Positions 22,168 through 35,222 of a stretch of DNA of 64,000 nt are shown here, piece by piece. This DNA is from Mansonella perstans. Lineage: Eukaryota; Nematoda; Chromadorea; Rhabditida; Onchocercidae. The stretch spans positions 558,001 through 622,000 of the forward strand of contig JBAMDO010000573.1 of the NCBI GenBank assembly GCA_037074765.1, given 5' to 3'. Under the pieces are notes generated by a model that searched no databases, had not been told where the DNA came from, and was given only the letters and a program-made list of their open reading frames with translations. Numbering within the stretch: the stretch's first letter is position 1; every line of letters starts with the position of its first letter. Both the position numbers and the translations under genes were made by a program.

Positions 22168-25100
22168 TTAAAATGAAGTCGTATCCTGTAGCAGCATCAG
22201 TGCATCAGTTGCCTCCTTAACCGGTGAAGTAGCAAGCGGGGGATGAAATCGTTTCTGTTCCAATTGCTGCTGCGCCCGTTGCGCCATGTTTATTAACCGT
22301 GCAGCGCAGGTACCCTTCATTTCTTCAGAAGCACCATTACTGGATACTGGGTACCATTCCGTAGTTATGTCCATCGAATTTCCAGTTGATAAGTAACGTT
22401 GTGCTGTTGTTGTTGTCGGTAGTAATGACAACCTGTTGGATTCGAAATATTGTCGTTGGTGTTGTGGTGCGGCTGTTAGAGCATTTTTTATAACGGAACG
22501 GTATTGCTGCTGCTGCGGTGTCGGAAATTGCCGTTCGACAGTACTGGATGTCAACGTTGTTATTCCTACTGCTGATTGTGCTTGCTGCATACTTCCAGTG
22601 AATGATAAGTTGATCGGTTGTGATATATCCCGAGGTAATTTTGAAGAGTTAGAAAATGAGGATGCTGCAGTACTGGGAAGAGGAACAAATGCAGATCGAC
22701 GTTCCTCAATCGGTAACGGAGGTGGTAAGGGTACTGATGTAATCTGAAAATACCGTCAAAATATAGTACAACATGGATAAAGAGATATTACCAATTCGAC
22801 TGTTAAAATGACTGACTCTTTATATTTAGATCAAAATCCTTATATTCTCATATGGAGTATAAATACTGACGTGATGTCTTTCATGTTCGATCAAAAATCA
22901 TACAGATGTGAAAATTTATGAGATGCTTTCTTTCTACAGGTTGAAAATTATTGTCGTGAAATACTAAATAATTATAGAGAATTGTGAAGATAACTAAAGT
23001 GTTATTATTTTATTATATATTATAGAAACTTCTCCGATTAAATTTATAAATTTTTAGTATGACTTCCAGTGTGAAAAATATTTTTATTTAATATTAAAAA
23101 TACTTAATATATATATTAAATGTTTAATATATATATGTTTGCGCATATTGCGCATAGAGAGGCTAAATATAACTACGTGAGGTTAATCAGTGCATGATGA
23201 ATGAAACTGCATTTAGTAAATCACTCTAGTACAAGTAATTAGCTGAGTTAATCGGCAAATTAGAAACGTTGTCAGATGTCGTTAGGAGAGAACATCTACA
23301 GGCTGTAAACAAACTCGGTATATCCTAAAGAATGTAACATATTGTAAATCATATTAATTTAATTTTATAAGGTCACCGAATAGTAAACAAATTTCTCTAT
23401 ATAGGGAGTTCGAATAAGGATTCAGAATTCCGCTGAAAGAAATTCAATCCAGGATTATCCATTGTTCTCTTTTATTGTACTATATAATATCTATCACCTG
23501 TCAATAAATAAATCTTTAAATCATCCTTCCAACACAAATCAATAAAAGGATTTCATCGTCAAGTTTAATCTCCGAAGTAATTATCATACTTGGAAATTTT
23601 TGCCTGGTGGTGGAGGAGGATTTGGCCCAAGGCTTCTGTAATAATCATCTTTATTCATCGGCGGCCAATAATCAGATCTTGGTGAAGGTAGCGTAGCTGC
23701 TGCACTCTGTGTCACTGTTGATCTGTGGCTGCTTTCGCGGAAAATTTTCGAAGATACCGGCACAACAAACTCCGTTTGCTATATTAATATTTAAAAAATG
23801 ATTTTCATAGAGTTTCAAAATGTCGAAAGAAAGCCAGTAATTTTTTTTTTTAAAGCAAGTAAATGACATGAAAAAATTAATAAAAATTTGACACGAAGTT
23901 TCCTTAAAATATTTAGATATAGAGAGGTACTCTGTTCAATGCGATATCATCTTGTTGGTACATAAGTAAGCATGAACCTGAATGGATCTTTTTAGACCAA
24001 GTCGTTTTTTCCAAGTGTCGCGATACTCCTGCTCCCACTTTCGGGTATGTTGTTGCAGAAGTTCTCTCGTAAGGGGCATGCCTGGTGTTGCTGCATCCGC
24101 AGAAACCCTATATTCAGCTATCAGTATATAAACTTCAATACTTTATTTCACGCTAATGGCTGGATGTTCTAATTTTGTTTTTACTGTTAAGAGAATTTTA
24201 ATTTTCGATATTCATACCTGTTCTCATCTTCCTGTTCTGGTACGGGAAGTGGACTTCTTGAATCTTCTGATGGTTGTAGTTTCGATGATGAAACGTTTTC
24301 CAGTGTTGATTCGATTATCGGTATTGCAGCTACATCTCCTGTATGTTGTTGACTTTTCAATAGCCGATGTACATTTTCCAGACAATTAATCTGGAATTGA
24401 AATTTCATATCTTACTTTATTATTAAATTTCACTCTTTTTTTGATAGCTTTTTCGTGAAATGTTATATTAGCTTTCAACAGTACGTCAATTTCCATCAAC
24501 TGTATAATGAAAATTCCAACGTCTTTAACCTAATAATGGAGCGGAACAAATTATATAGTTAATACCTGATTGTATGTCAGAGGGATACTGTTACAGTAGT
24601 TTGTTGAGGAAAGATCAGTTGGATTAATTGAAGATTGACAAGCATCAAGAACAGGTGTCGTATGCTTCAATAGATTAAGTCAGTAATTCATTTCTCAGAA
24701 GATTTTTTGTCACTGTTTAATCTTAAGATTAACGAAGTAGAAAAGTTATGCCGAACAATAAGATATAAAATACCTTATTTCCGGAGCTCCCAGCATTTAT
24801 AACGAATGTTTCGATGAGATTATCAATGTAAGTGCCAAAATGTGTCCCAGACGATTTCAGCTCAACTGAATTTGAGTTCTTCTGATGCGCAATTGGTGCT
24901 GCTTTGTATTTTTCATCTCTCGTTAATATTTCTGGTTCCTAAAACTAAGCGACAGTCGATAAGTCTTATTTACATGTTTCTAATTTAAAACTAGGCGCGA
25001 GTGGACAAGTCTTATTTGTATGCTTATAATTTAATTTTGAATTAATTAGTAAGCAAATTGAAAATCAAATTTTCAAAGCTTTTCGAAGATTGAATATTGA

Positions 25101-28100
25101 ATAAATAAATTGTGTAAAAATTAAATAAATAAATTATGTGAAAAAATTTGTACATTGTATAGGCAATTTTTTACGGATTGTTTGCAATGATTTCTTTTTA
25201 AAAGGAATAATATATGAGGAATAACAAAAACCGAATTTATTGTCTCAAAATGGTAATCAGCTGACCTTGTTCAGTATAGCAGTGATTTCGGATTCAATAT
25301 TGTGCACTATTAACTCGTCTAATGGAGTGATAATACGTAACGCACATGATTCGCTTAGCACGTCCGCACTCCCTACCGGTTGTTCACTTAGTGTATGTCG
25401 TCCGATTACACTATCCACTTTATGAGTCCACGGATTCCAAAACGCAAACCATTCTGAATTCGTATGGATTATGCTACCATTGTATGCAATCCATCTCAAA
25501 CGACGTTGTCGTACTATTTCTCTTTGTTGAATGCTCACTGGAAGAATAACTAATATATAAATTTTTTCGAATTTTGTGTAACAATACTAATCATGATTTT
25601 CTATAAGTTTAAACTTACAAGTTGCATGTACCTGCTTGATTTGAGTCATATCATATGGATGCAAAAGGCGTAATATTGAACGATTTATCACTTCACTTGG
25701 TAAATAACCAATGTAGTTGGCTGCTCTGCAAATATCATCATATCTCATTTATACAGAGATAATTTATCGATAATCCTGATCCCGAAAGCTCTCTTACATA
25801 AATATTATAGCAAAAGAATAAAGAAAACCACTTACGACGAATCAAGATAGGTAAGTGAGCAGGAATTAGTATGACGGGTTGAAAATACGAATGTGCTCAA
25901 CGTTTTCGATGGACCAAATGCGCTCTCCAATTCTAATGCATGAATATGAATTGATACGGCGCTTCCGTGACCGGAACGCTTGTATTCGCATAGCAATTCA
26001 AAAGCTCCACTGCTAAAATTTTGTCCATTCCATTCATTCAATGTTGCAAATCCAACTTGTTTGATTATGATGCGATATTCCTAAGTGTATATTGACGAAT
26101 ATGCGGTTTCCTGTTCCACCCATCACATTCCCTTCTTTCTCTATGAATTCGTCAAATTGACAATTGCCGGAGCTCTTGACAGCAATATTTATCAATAAAT
26201 TCTGGTGTTTAAAAACTAATTATTGCTTTATCCAAATTGCTCAACGGTTCCAATTATTTCTTCATCATTTTATGAAAAAGAACTATCTTCGTAATATATT
26301 AATTTTTTAAAATATTAATAATTCAACCATTTAGATTAACTTAAAAAGTTGATCTGATCTGATTCTTGACTAAATTTAAACTTTTTTCCGATTTTCTTAA
26401 AGCACGAATATAATTTGTATAAAAAGTTTAAAATTCAGTTTCGTCATTTATTGGTCCGATTGACAGACAGTACCTGTCAATAGATATTGTGTAATTTAGG
26501 AGAAACGGAGTATCAGGGAACGGATGAACTACAATGGAGATGATTGAAGGTGATAGTTGGTGATTGTCGGATACTGGTAGAACCAGTCGCGTGTTCTGAT
26601 TTCCGTTTGATGCACTCTCCTTTCACTGCATATTGTAACACTAATATCATTACTTACAGCCTTATCATCCCAACTGTATTGTAATTTCATCATTATCACA
26701 CTTATCAACCTATAACTACCGTTTATTTTCTACACTACGACAACCATGAAACAATACAATACGTTGTACATAGCCATCTTCTTCTCTCAACACTCTTTCA
26801 AATTTGAGATTTCACAATCACACTATAATTATGACTCAACATTAATTAATCTTTTCTTTAAATGTTTAAAATTTAATTTCAAAGAACATTCCCTGACCGA
26901 TAATAAATCATGTTCTCTTTTTTCTTCGTCTACGTTTAAAATTTGAAACTTCCCCAAATTTTCGATCAACTTCATGAGTCGTGCAATTATTATGATGCTA
27001 ACTCCTGAGATATCATTATTATCACTACATACTTTTACTATTATTCTTTAGGATTCAATAAACTTAACGTATATACCAGGATACTTCCTGAACTTTTAAG
27101 CTTGTTCGGAATGAGGGTTATCATTGTATTGCGTCCAGAAACTCTTTTGTCATCGAAGACAAGAAACAATGGAACATATGTTCTTTTCTTCAAAAAAAAA
27201 AAAAAAAAAAAAATTGAGAAAGGAAAAATAAGTTACCTTCCGACAAAACGTGTAAGAACTTTTTTTTTCTCGATGGAATCATTATATGCACCAGCAAGCA
27301 ATGCTTGTCGTCCGTAAAGTGCAACCGAATCCAGAAAACAGGCACCGCAATGCAAACTCTACAATTTGGAATTCATTTAACTAATGCAGTCAAAAGTATT
27401 AGTTATTTGCCGTCTATTTTCTCTAGCCATCAAAAAATAAAGCATTCAATCAAACTTTTTATTCTTTATCAGAAGTATGGATTTTTATAAAAAAATGTAG
27501 GCAAACGACTGCAGGAATCCGATAAGGACGGAAAAAATGATGAAAGGATATGACAACTTTGCTAAATTCAAAAAATGAATTAAAAGCACTGCTCGAAATA
27601 TACAGACATACGTCAACACAGCTGATTTCCTTTGAAGTCACTTTCTGGAAGTCAGTTATTCGACCATCTGGTAGGCTAATATTTGCAGAAAAAATATGCC
27701 GACGAGCAAAATCAACGTTTGGTGTCCAGGTATCGTCGCTGATATGCGTTATACTGTCGAGTGGTGAATCAGGCCAAGAATGAGGAGGACTAAGACCAGG
27801 ATTGGTGACTTCAGTATATACTGGCGTCGCTCGTAACTTGAAAGAAATTTCTGTACTAAATTCTGAATGAGGCCAATTAAGGCTTACATGCACTATGCCA
27901 GAGCACACATTTCTTAGCTTCATCACATTAATTAAGGTATAATTTCAATGATTTGAAAGCGAAAAATTTTTAAATTATATATTTCTATTACCATCTAGAA
28001 AAGCGAAGACTTTGAGTCATAACGCTAGTTATAACTTTAAAATGTTGGGTATCTTCTTAAGCGACAGTGCAATAAAACGGAATTTGATGGTTGCCAAGCA

Positions 28101-29505
28101 TTCGAAATGAATTGCTCGACGATTCAAAATAATTTTAGACAGACTAATCTTAAAGAATCTTGCTAATCTTAAACGTCTACAGACAGGAAATTATAATTGG
28201 ATGGAAAAGCCAAAAAAATTAGTCTGCTATACTGTTGTGCGCTGATACCTATTCTGTGAAGACATTGTGGTGGGAAAAAGGTACCAATTCAACGGCTTTG
28301 TCGAGTGCATCGATAGTTCCGAGCCTTTTTTCTGGATCCAATGGTGGTATTCTTTCGGCAATTAAACGCTTAATTTGATGAATGTAGTGCTGCAAAATGA
28401 AGAATAATTTATCACTGCTGTATAGCGATTCATAATCCTTTCTGAATCACAAAAGCGGGGTTCTTTAGTTAAAGGTACTAAGTGCAATTTATTAATGCAA
28501 TTTTATCAAAGAAATGCGAAATCGACCCTGCGTTGTTTTCTCTGCTGTTGAATGTCAAATATATTAAATTTTAAGATGATTCTTTCATCCTAAATCTTGT
28601 AAATTTGTAAGATCTGATAAACGATAGGTAACGATAAAGCGAGAAAAATAAAGTTTAGAAAGGCGATGAATGAAAAAGGCTTAAGCAAAGAGTGGCAATT
28701 TGTGGCTTAACATCAGTGAGAAATAAAGGAAAATTAGTTTGGATTTGTAGGAGAAAAGCAAAAGGGCAATTTATCCATAATTAGCATAAACTGAGTATCC
28801 AATACTATTAAAGTGTCTTACTAATTAATCAGTCTGAACGTTTCAAATTTTTAGTAGTAACAATCTTGAAGACATAAGAATTAAAACAGTAGTTTATTTA
28901 GATTTTTTTTCAAATTTCTATTTTGCAGTAACACTTCATCAAGGTCACTGAGCTGCTCTTGTATAAATTCTGTTGTACTTTTGACCTCGCTTGCGAAAAC
29001 GCATGAACTTTGAAATTGCCCCGTATAATATAAAATTCCTCGACAGAAGAAAATTTTGATAGCACTGCTGTTAACTACAATAAATTTATGTAAATTTAAA
29101 AAAAACTGATAGCCAACGATCAGTGTGTCATATAAGACGATGATTTATGGATAAGAGAATTGCAGAACAGAATACAAAATTTTGAATCACAAGAAAATAT
29201 GTCAAATATGTTTTTGGATTAATTCCTGAACTAAATCAGGGAGACTATGGAATGTGATGATATGGTATCTTATTTTCTTTATTTTCTCATTAATGTTTTT
29301 AATGGCATTAGAGATATTCCTAAATCACTATTGTATCATTAATCTAAACTTGTACCACAAATGGAAATAAATTCCATTTATCCAAAAAAAAAAATTAAAT
29401 GAATAATTATCATGCCTGTAAACGTTTCCTTCGAACTGATTTAGAGGATTGCAGTACAGATTGATGATTTGTTGATGCTTGTGCAGGTTGATGCTGGTGC
29501 AACAT
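22168..29505 (-). CDS. lin-42: Period-family heterochronic protein LIN-42
   Basis: Twelve minus-strand exons in phase: 29416-29505 (ATG), 28285-28389, 27612-27917, 25836-26080, 25619-25725, 25266-25537, 24774-24938, 24566-24664, 24218-24390, 23978-24107, 23590-23778 and 22168-22743 (TAA), about 818 residues. The N-terminus has a basic then helix-loop-helix-like stretch (SVRRKRLQHYIHQIKRL, TIDALDKAVEL). A PAS region follows (TRHTNSCSLTYLDSS, YIGYLPSEVI, WIAYNGSIIHTNSEWFAFW). Then come the nematode SYQ-like motif (LTYNQINCLENVHRLL) and the LT motif (PLTRELLQQHTRKWEQEYRD), and a proline/glutamine-rich tail. In C. elegans LIN-42 times larval molts and transcription of heterochronic microRNAs. Weak points are a GC donor after exon 1 and the exon 3 acceptor, which lacks a TTTCAG consensus. 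Shorter isoforms from internal starts are likely, as in C. elegans. Confidence 0.92.
27191..27212. repeat. Poly-A tract
   Basis: About 21 adenines in the large LIN-42 intron between 26080 and 27612. The intron is otherwise AT-rich with no exon seen. Confidence 0.8.
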
Positions 29506-30869
29506 GAAGGATTTAGATTAGTTTTTAGATTACCATAAAACATCAAAATATATGATGACTGGAAGAGTTCCCGGTATACTTACTGCTTATCACTCTTATT
29601 GGTATTCTCGAATAAGTCATTAAAAACCATGTGAGACATGCAATGGAAGGCTTTATTTCAGGTACATGAAACAACAACACGGTAAATTCCTGAAAATATT
29701 TCAATTTAATGAATTTCAACTATTCCGACACTTCACAGGACAAGAGATCATATCGAGAAAAAAACCTTAAGCGGAAAAATAATATTACGCAAATTCAACA
29801 AGTTTATAAGTTAGTAAAAAAACAATGGTAAACCAATCGATGCTTTTTAGAAACATTAAGTTTATCATATAACTTAACAAACTAGACCAAAAAAGAGGGT
29901 GGAAACAAAATTTTGCAGAAAGACTGAAGCTTGAACTCTATATCAGCATTAGTTTTGCATATTAAAATAATGTCCTTTCTTCACCGCTAGAATATTTGAG
30001 AACAATTTCCAAATAAAAAGAAGCAACTATTTCTATATAATTCAGAATGATGACAAAAGAACTAATACCTTTTTTTGTTTCTTCTGGTTTGCAATCATTT
30101 CAGAATTTAAAAAATCAAGAAAAATTAAAACGAATGTTCGCTGAAACACTACGTTTCAGCATTTCTCAACATAGTTATTAATTGAAAGATTCAAATATTC
30201 TCTTTTCATATTTTGGAAGAAATATCAAAATATTGCCAATTAATAGGAATAGTTCAATATGATAATTAAAGATGAGAATAGAAGCAAGATAGCCACGTGC
30301 CTATTTTGACAAACATTGCAAAATAAATGTTTAAGCCAATTGGACTTTCATATTCATGAAAATTATTGCAGACATTCTCTTTACTCTTCACTGAATTCCA
30401 TCCAGCGATTATTTATTAAGTCCTCAAATACCTTCATTGTTTTTAAAGGTCTGTTTCACCAAATATTATAATAGAATTTGAAAAATTCATTTAAATTTAA
30501 AAACATGGACAACTCAATAATTGCTATACTTTTGATCCACTCAAGTATCCAATTAACTGGAGAAATGAAATCGCAGCTGTATGTTCTCGATGTGATATAG
30601 ACCGTTAGATCAGATAAATTAGTAATTTTTCCTCATTAGTGGTGACATTTCTTTTATTATGATTGGAACAAATATTTGAAACGATTTTAATTAAACGTTT
30701 GAAATGCTGAGTTTTCAAGAGAAATTTAAAATTGAAAAAATTGAGAGGAGTAATTGACTGCATACTACAAAAATAGGAGTTCCGTGATTAGGTAGTGGTA
30801 GTACTATTTGCAGTTATCCAGATTGAAGTAATCGTTATCTCCCAAGGAATATGACAAGATATGCAGTAG

Positions 30870-31480
30870 AGAGGATTTGGTAACAACGGCAATGACCCGC
30901 GGTTGTGGGATGGGAAGGATAAGAGATAGAAGTAAAAAAGGACGAAAGAAGTAAGGAAGGTACGAGTTGGTCCAAATGAGGTTAGGAGGACTCTCCGCCT
31001 GTTCATCGGTTCCTTAAACCAACCTCCATTGGTAATGGTAATGGAAGTGTACCTGAAATGGTGCCAGTGGCACCAGCTTAACGGTCGCTGACCGGTCGGT
31101 TGGTCGTTAGAATGGTCGGTTTGTGAATGTCAATCGCGAAGGGGTGAGTGCAAGATGAAGGCAAGACGGGCTGGGAGTACCTAGCACGACGAGGAAGCTC
31201 GCCCTGGTTCAGTTCAGTTTTGTTCCGTTTAATTCGGCCACCCCCTCTAAGCACTCGTCTACATGTCTCTCCTTGTCACCTCCAATAGGGAGGGACAGCA
31301 GGAGAAGGATGGGTTCTTCCGTGTCAGTTTTCGGCAGTGTCCTGTATCTAGTTGTGTAGTCCGTAGTACGAGCTGTTTCAGCATGGCACCACGTCCCGGT
31401 TTTACGTTCCTACTTCCTCCATTCACTTGCTCTATCAACCTCACCGATTTTTATGGATCCCACTTTTGGTAGCATTACAC
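30870..31480. promoter_or_regulatory. GC-richer island upstream of LIN-42
   Basis: Base composition shifts clearly from the AT-rich surroundings. The island has runs such as GGTCGCTGACCGGTCGGTTGG, trimmed here to its core GCTGACCGGTCGGTTGG (about 31084-31101), and CCACCCCCTC (about 31239-31248). It lies 1.4-2 kb upstream of the LIN-42 start. Both strands carry open frames here without recognisable domains. A regulatory or untranslated-exon role is inference. Confidence 0.35.
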
Positions 31481-32052
31481 TGAGGATTCATACCGATACA
31501 GGATAGTAAAGTACCACTCTCCACTCTCTCTCTAATAGATCCAAAGAAAAACATTTCAGATTGGAAATATCAGTCATGTGATAAATTGGGATTTAAAAAT
31601 AACAATATGTTTAATACAGAAGAATTAATAAACTCAATTTTCACTGACATCAAAATATTTATTAAAAGAATGGAAAGGCTAACGATTTCAATCAACCTAA
31701 AAATGCCTAAATTCGAACTTACTTTTTTGGAACAAGCAGCAAAAGAAAAACTAAAATTTGAACAAGCAGTAAAAGAAAGGACCAAAAAAACCAAAGGAAA
31801 AATAACCTGTGAAGTTGTTCACCTAACAGTATGATAACTGAGAATGTCCAGCTGTCCATCCTGCAAATGCGCAGTGACAAATTATAAAACTTGTCAGTTC
31901 CTCCTTCCTTATCCAGATATCATACTTGTTATATCGTTTTTCTTGCAATGAGATGCTGCTATTGACCAAATAGTGCAAATGACAAATATATTTGATTTTT
32001 GAAGTAAAAAGTTAAACTGCGCTGCATTGGTTTAATATGCTGTCGAGAAAAA

Positions 32053-32163
32053 CTTAGTGATGCTTTAGTTTGGTTTATCGATCTCAGTTTCCATCAGCAC
32101 TTTGTCCTAAAATTTTAAGATGACAAACTAAAGCATCACTTTTTCTTAGTGATGCTTTAGTTT
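32053..32163. repeat. Hairpin with an extra direct copy
   Basis: AAACTAAAGCATCACT at 32125-32140 and its exact reverse complement at 32148-32163 are separated by 7 nt, giving a perfect 16-bp stem. A further direct copy of the right arm, extended to CTTAGTGATGCTTTAGTTT, lies at 32053-32071. Confidence 0.9.
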
Positions 32164-32884
32164 CATTATATTTTTATGGTTTGCAATTGTTATTGCAGCT
32201 GCAATACATACAATGAAATATAACTGATTAAACTGAATAATTTTTAATAACTTGATACTTTGATCGTCTATGCTCTTAACAAAGCACGCATTAAATCCTA
32301 AATTCCAGCACCAATTAATGAACTTTCTAATTTTGACATTAGTTATTTTGGATTTTTTTTTGAACTGTAATCATCGCAAAACGGAGTTAATTATTGCGTC
32401 GTAAAACATTTTTCGACCTTCATCATAATAATTTCGAATCAGTTTTATTTAAAAAATTGTTCATATGCTCATGCATCTGATTTACCCTATAAATAATTCA
32501 TCACAACTGCTTATAACGTCCATCAATTAATTAGATTACAAGTAGTGTTCATTTCATCTCAGAAACTTTCTTCGTAGTGAAGACGAATGAATGTCTTAGA
32601 TCATGCATTGAAATATGTGACTACCGAACAAATCAAACTTGCCGTTTATGCATTACATTTACATCCTAAACCGTTTTTGTAAAGCAATAGAAATCAATAA
32701 TATCAGATCTATATTGATGTTACAAACAGTAAGGTCAAAAGGCCTTCCTTCTCAATTGTCATCATAAATCATTGTGATCCAATAAGGGAATTTAATAATT
32801 CTAATATGAAACAGCTAATTTTTATTAGTTATTTGAATAAAATTCAATCTTTTAATATCAATTTTTTCCCAGTTATAAGTTTGT

Positions 32885-33119
32885 TTAAATGTTCATTTCG
32901 CAGACAACTCTACTAAAAATTTCCAGCTTCGTAAGAACGCCTTTTGGTATTTCTTTGAAAAAATCTTCCCATTTTTCCAAATGGTAATAATCGACAAGTC
33001 GACCGATTTCGTCCCCTTGCATTATTTGTGGTACCACGTCGTACCGCTTATTTTTCCATTCCAAAACGGCAACAACAAGTTGACAACGTGTAAACAACTA
33101 TCATTCATTTTATTTCAAA
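32885..33119 (-). CDS. Orphan last exon, unknown protein
   Basis: A minus-strand frame ends at TAA 32885. It reads CQLVVAVLEWKNKRYDVVPQ, IMQGDEIGRLVDYYHLEKW and EDFFKEIPKGVLTKLEIF. The composition (charged, balanced hydrophobics, several Trp) looks like real protein. A possible acceptor lies at about 33100. I could not connect it to upstream exons. The nearest candidate is an open minus-strand frame over the CAG-type repeat at 33640-33830, but the phases do not clearly fit. No family is recognised. It may be the end of a real gene or a relic. Confidence 0.35.
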
Positions 33120-33695
33120 AAATTACGAGCTTTCCAAATTTTAAACAAGGAGAAAAATCCCAACAAATAAAATGTTGCAAATTTTATTAAGTAGGTTGAT
33201 AAAATTCTGATTGAAATTATTCGCCTGCAAAGATTTCTACAGTGATATCTATTTAGTAGTCAAATTTAAATTCCTGGAACAAAATCAAAGTGGAGAAAAG
33301 GAAAAATAATTTTCGATCCAAAAAATCAAATTTAAAACAACAAGTAAAAATACGAGTACTGCTTTTGAATTAAACCGTTTAAAAAATCTATTGCTATGCT
33401 GTTGAACACAGCAATTTAAAAAAGTGTGATAAGTCATTAAATCAAATATAATCAGTGGATTGGTAAAGAGAAGAAGAATATATTCAGATTTGAGGAGATC
33501 AGATCTTTGTAAAAAGAAGACTTTTAATATATGAGACGAAATTTGTAGAATGAGATTGATAACTTTAGTTGTTGTCAGTCTGTTTTGATGATAGTGCAGC
33601 AAAATAACATTAATTTAACGATTCAAGCTATACTATTGACCGCTGTCCGAAAGATATTCGAGCGGAGGAGACGAAGTTGTTATTATTGTCGTTAT

Positions 33696-33722
33696 TGCTG
33701 CTGTTGCTGCTGCTGCTGCTGT
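33696..33722. repeat. (TGC)n / (GCA)n microsatellite
   Basis: About eight trinucleotides reading TGC on the plus strand (GCA/CAG on the minus strand). They sit in a short GC-richer patch at 33650-33800 whose minus strand is open for about 60 codons around an Ala/Thr run. Confidence 0.85.
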
Positions 33723-33830
33723 ACCAGTGGTGCCATTCAATGTTCCTCGATTGCTCCCCCATTCACTGAGAGCTACTGTTCTTCTAACCAGACACCTCCA
33801 GACACGCATGTATATTCCCAGTTAAATTGA

Positions 33831-35222
33831 AAATAGAAGCAGGAAGTAATTAGCCAGCTCTAGAATATGATTCAGTATTAGCATACAGCTGATAATACTG
33901 ACTTACTTGTATATTTGTATTTGTAACATACATAGTTGGTGAGACAGAATTCAGATACTGTTGACATTCAGATATGATTCAGATGCGATTCAGATACTGT
34001 TCACTGCTAAACCTAAGAAATGATCTCTCTATTAATATAGATTCATCTCTATTAAATTCCAATAAAATCTAGTATCTTCATCTTTTACTATATTTTCACT
34101 TCTTATCAACATAACAATATCGAATACAGTTTCTTTGATGTGCTACTGTTTTTCCTTTGTGATTACATTTAGCCCCATTCAGATCTTCAGCTATCTATTA
34201 CTTTTTACATTCAAGCTTTGGTCACTTACACTTTTCAACACGTGAAAATTCACGTCGACGCGATTCATTTGCCTATCACCTTTGGTATATGCATTAACAA
34301 TGATGAATCTGAATCAAAAATTGCTATACATTCTGTCTTTGGAATAATGAAGAAAATACTGGCATAAAGCGTTATCGCAACTACAGATATAAAATAATGT
34401 TCCTTTTTGTAACGGTTCCGATCAACTAAAGGTTACGTTAAAAAAAAGTTACGTTAAGAATAATACATGCTTTAGCAATGATAGAAGAATGGCTTCAAAT
34501 CCTTTCAAATAAATTCAACAAAATGTTCCAATGGGACCGAAACAGTTGCTACACAAACTTCTAAAAGTATTGAAAAGTATCCTCCCTACAGAATCTGCAA
34601 GACTCGTATGATAACCGAAATTCATGAAGCTTTTATATGTCCCCTCAATCCTAGAATAAATCAAAATCGAAAGATGTCGTACAGATCCACTTTTAAAGTA
34701 ATAGAATGCGATAAATTTCGTCGGTTGCGTAAACTAGATATGCCCAGTTTGAATTGAATTAAAACCAATAACACTCAGTTGCCTATTTCAGTCAGCAATT
34801 AAGTATATCAAATTTAGCATACCATTTATCATATATATATATATATATCGATGCCTCTACCCTTCAGACATATCGATGCAGTATTCAAATGCAGTTGCTT
34901 CACAACGAAGAGTACTAGATTAAAACTCTTTTCCAAAATTTCCTACTTAGAAATATCACAACACAAGAAATTTTTCATGTTTCAGCAATAATTTTCATTG
35001 TCCAATTTTTTTTAATGATGGCATTTTTTTTTACTGAATCTGTACTTATTTTTTTAATCTTAACGTTTATATAGAATGTGGTTTAAAATTCAGAAAGTAT
35101 GCCGCAGATGTCAAGTTTTATAACAACTGAACAAATAACATCCACAGTTTCTCACAAAACAGTATGAAACAATCTATCAACCAACAAAAGAACTGTTTTC
35201 AGACGCTAGATAAAATGAACTT
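33831..35222. other. Intergenic, no gene seen
   Basis: AT-rich stretch downstream of ATAD3. It includes an (AT)n run at about 34830-34848 and an E-box CACGTG inside a short inverted repeat at about 34240-34257. No exon-like frame is evident. Confidence 0.5.

Larger units (their letters stand above)
29506..32884. other. LIN-42 upstream region, mostly non-coding
   Basis: This is the likely promoter and 5' region of the minus-strand LIN-42 gene. It contains a GC-richer island at about 30870-31480, a short open frame at 31586-31834 (82 codons, helical, Lys-rich, no family recognised, no good start) and the hairpin repeat at 32053-32163. Confidence 0.5.

Noticed and set aside
31586..31834. 82-codon Lys-rich plus-strand frame
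   Set aside because: No standard start codon context, no splice partner and no family; mentioned only in the regional description.
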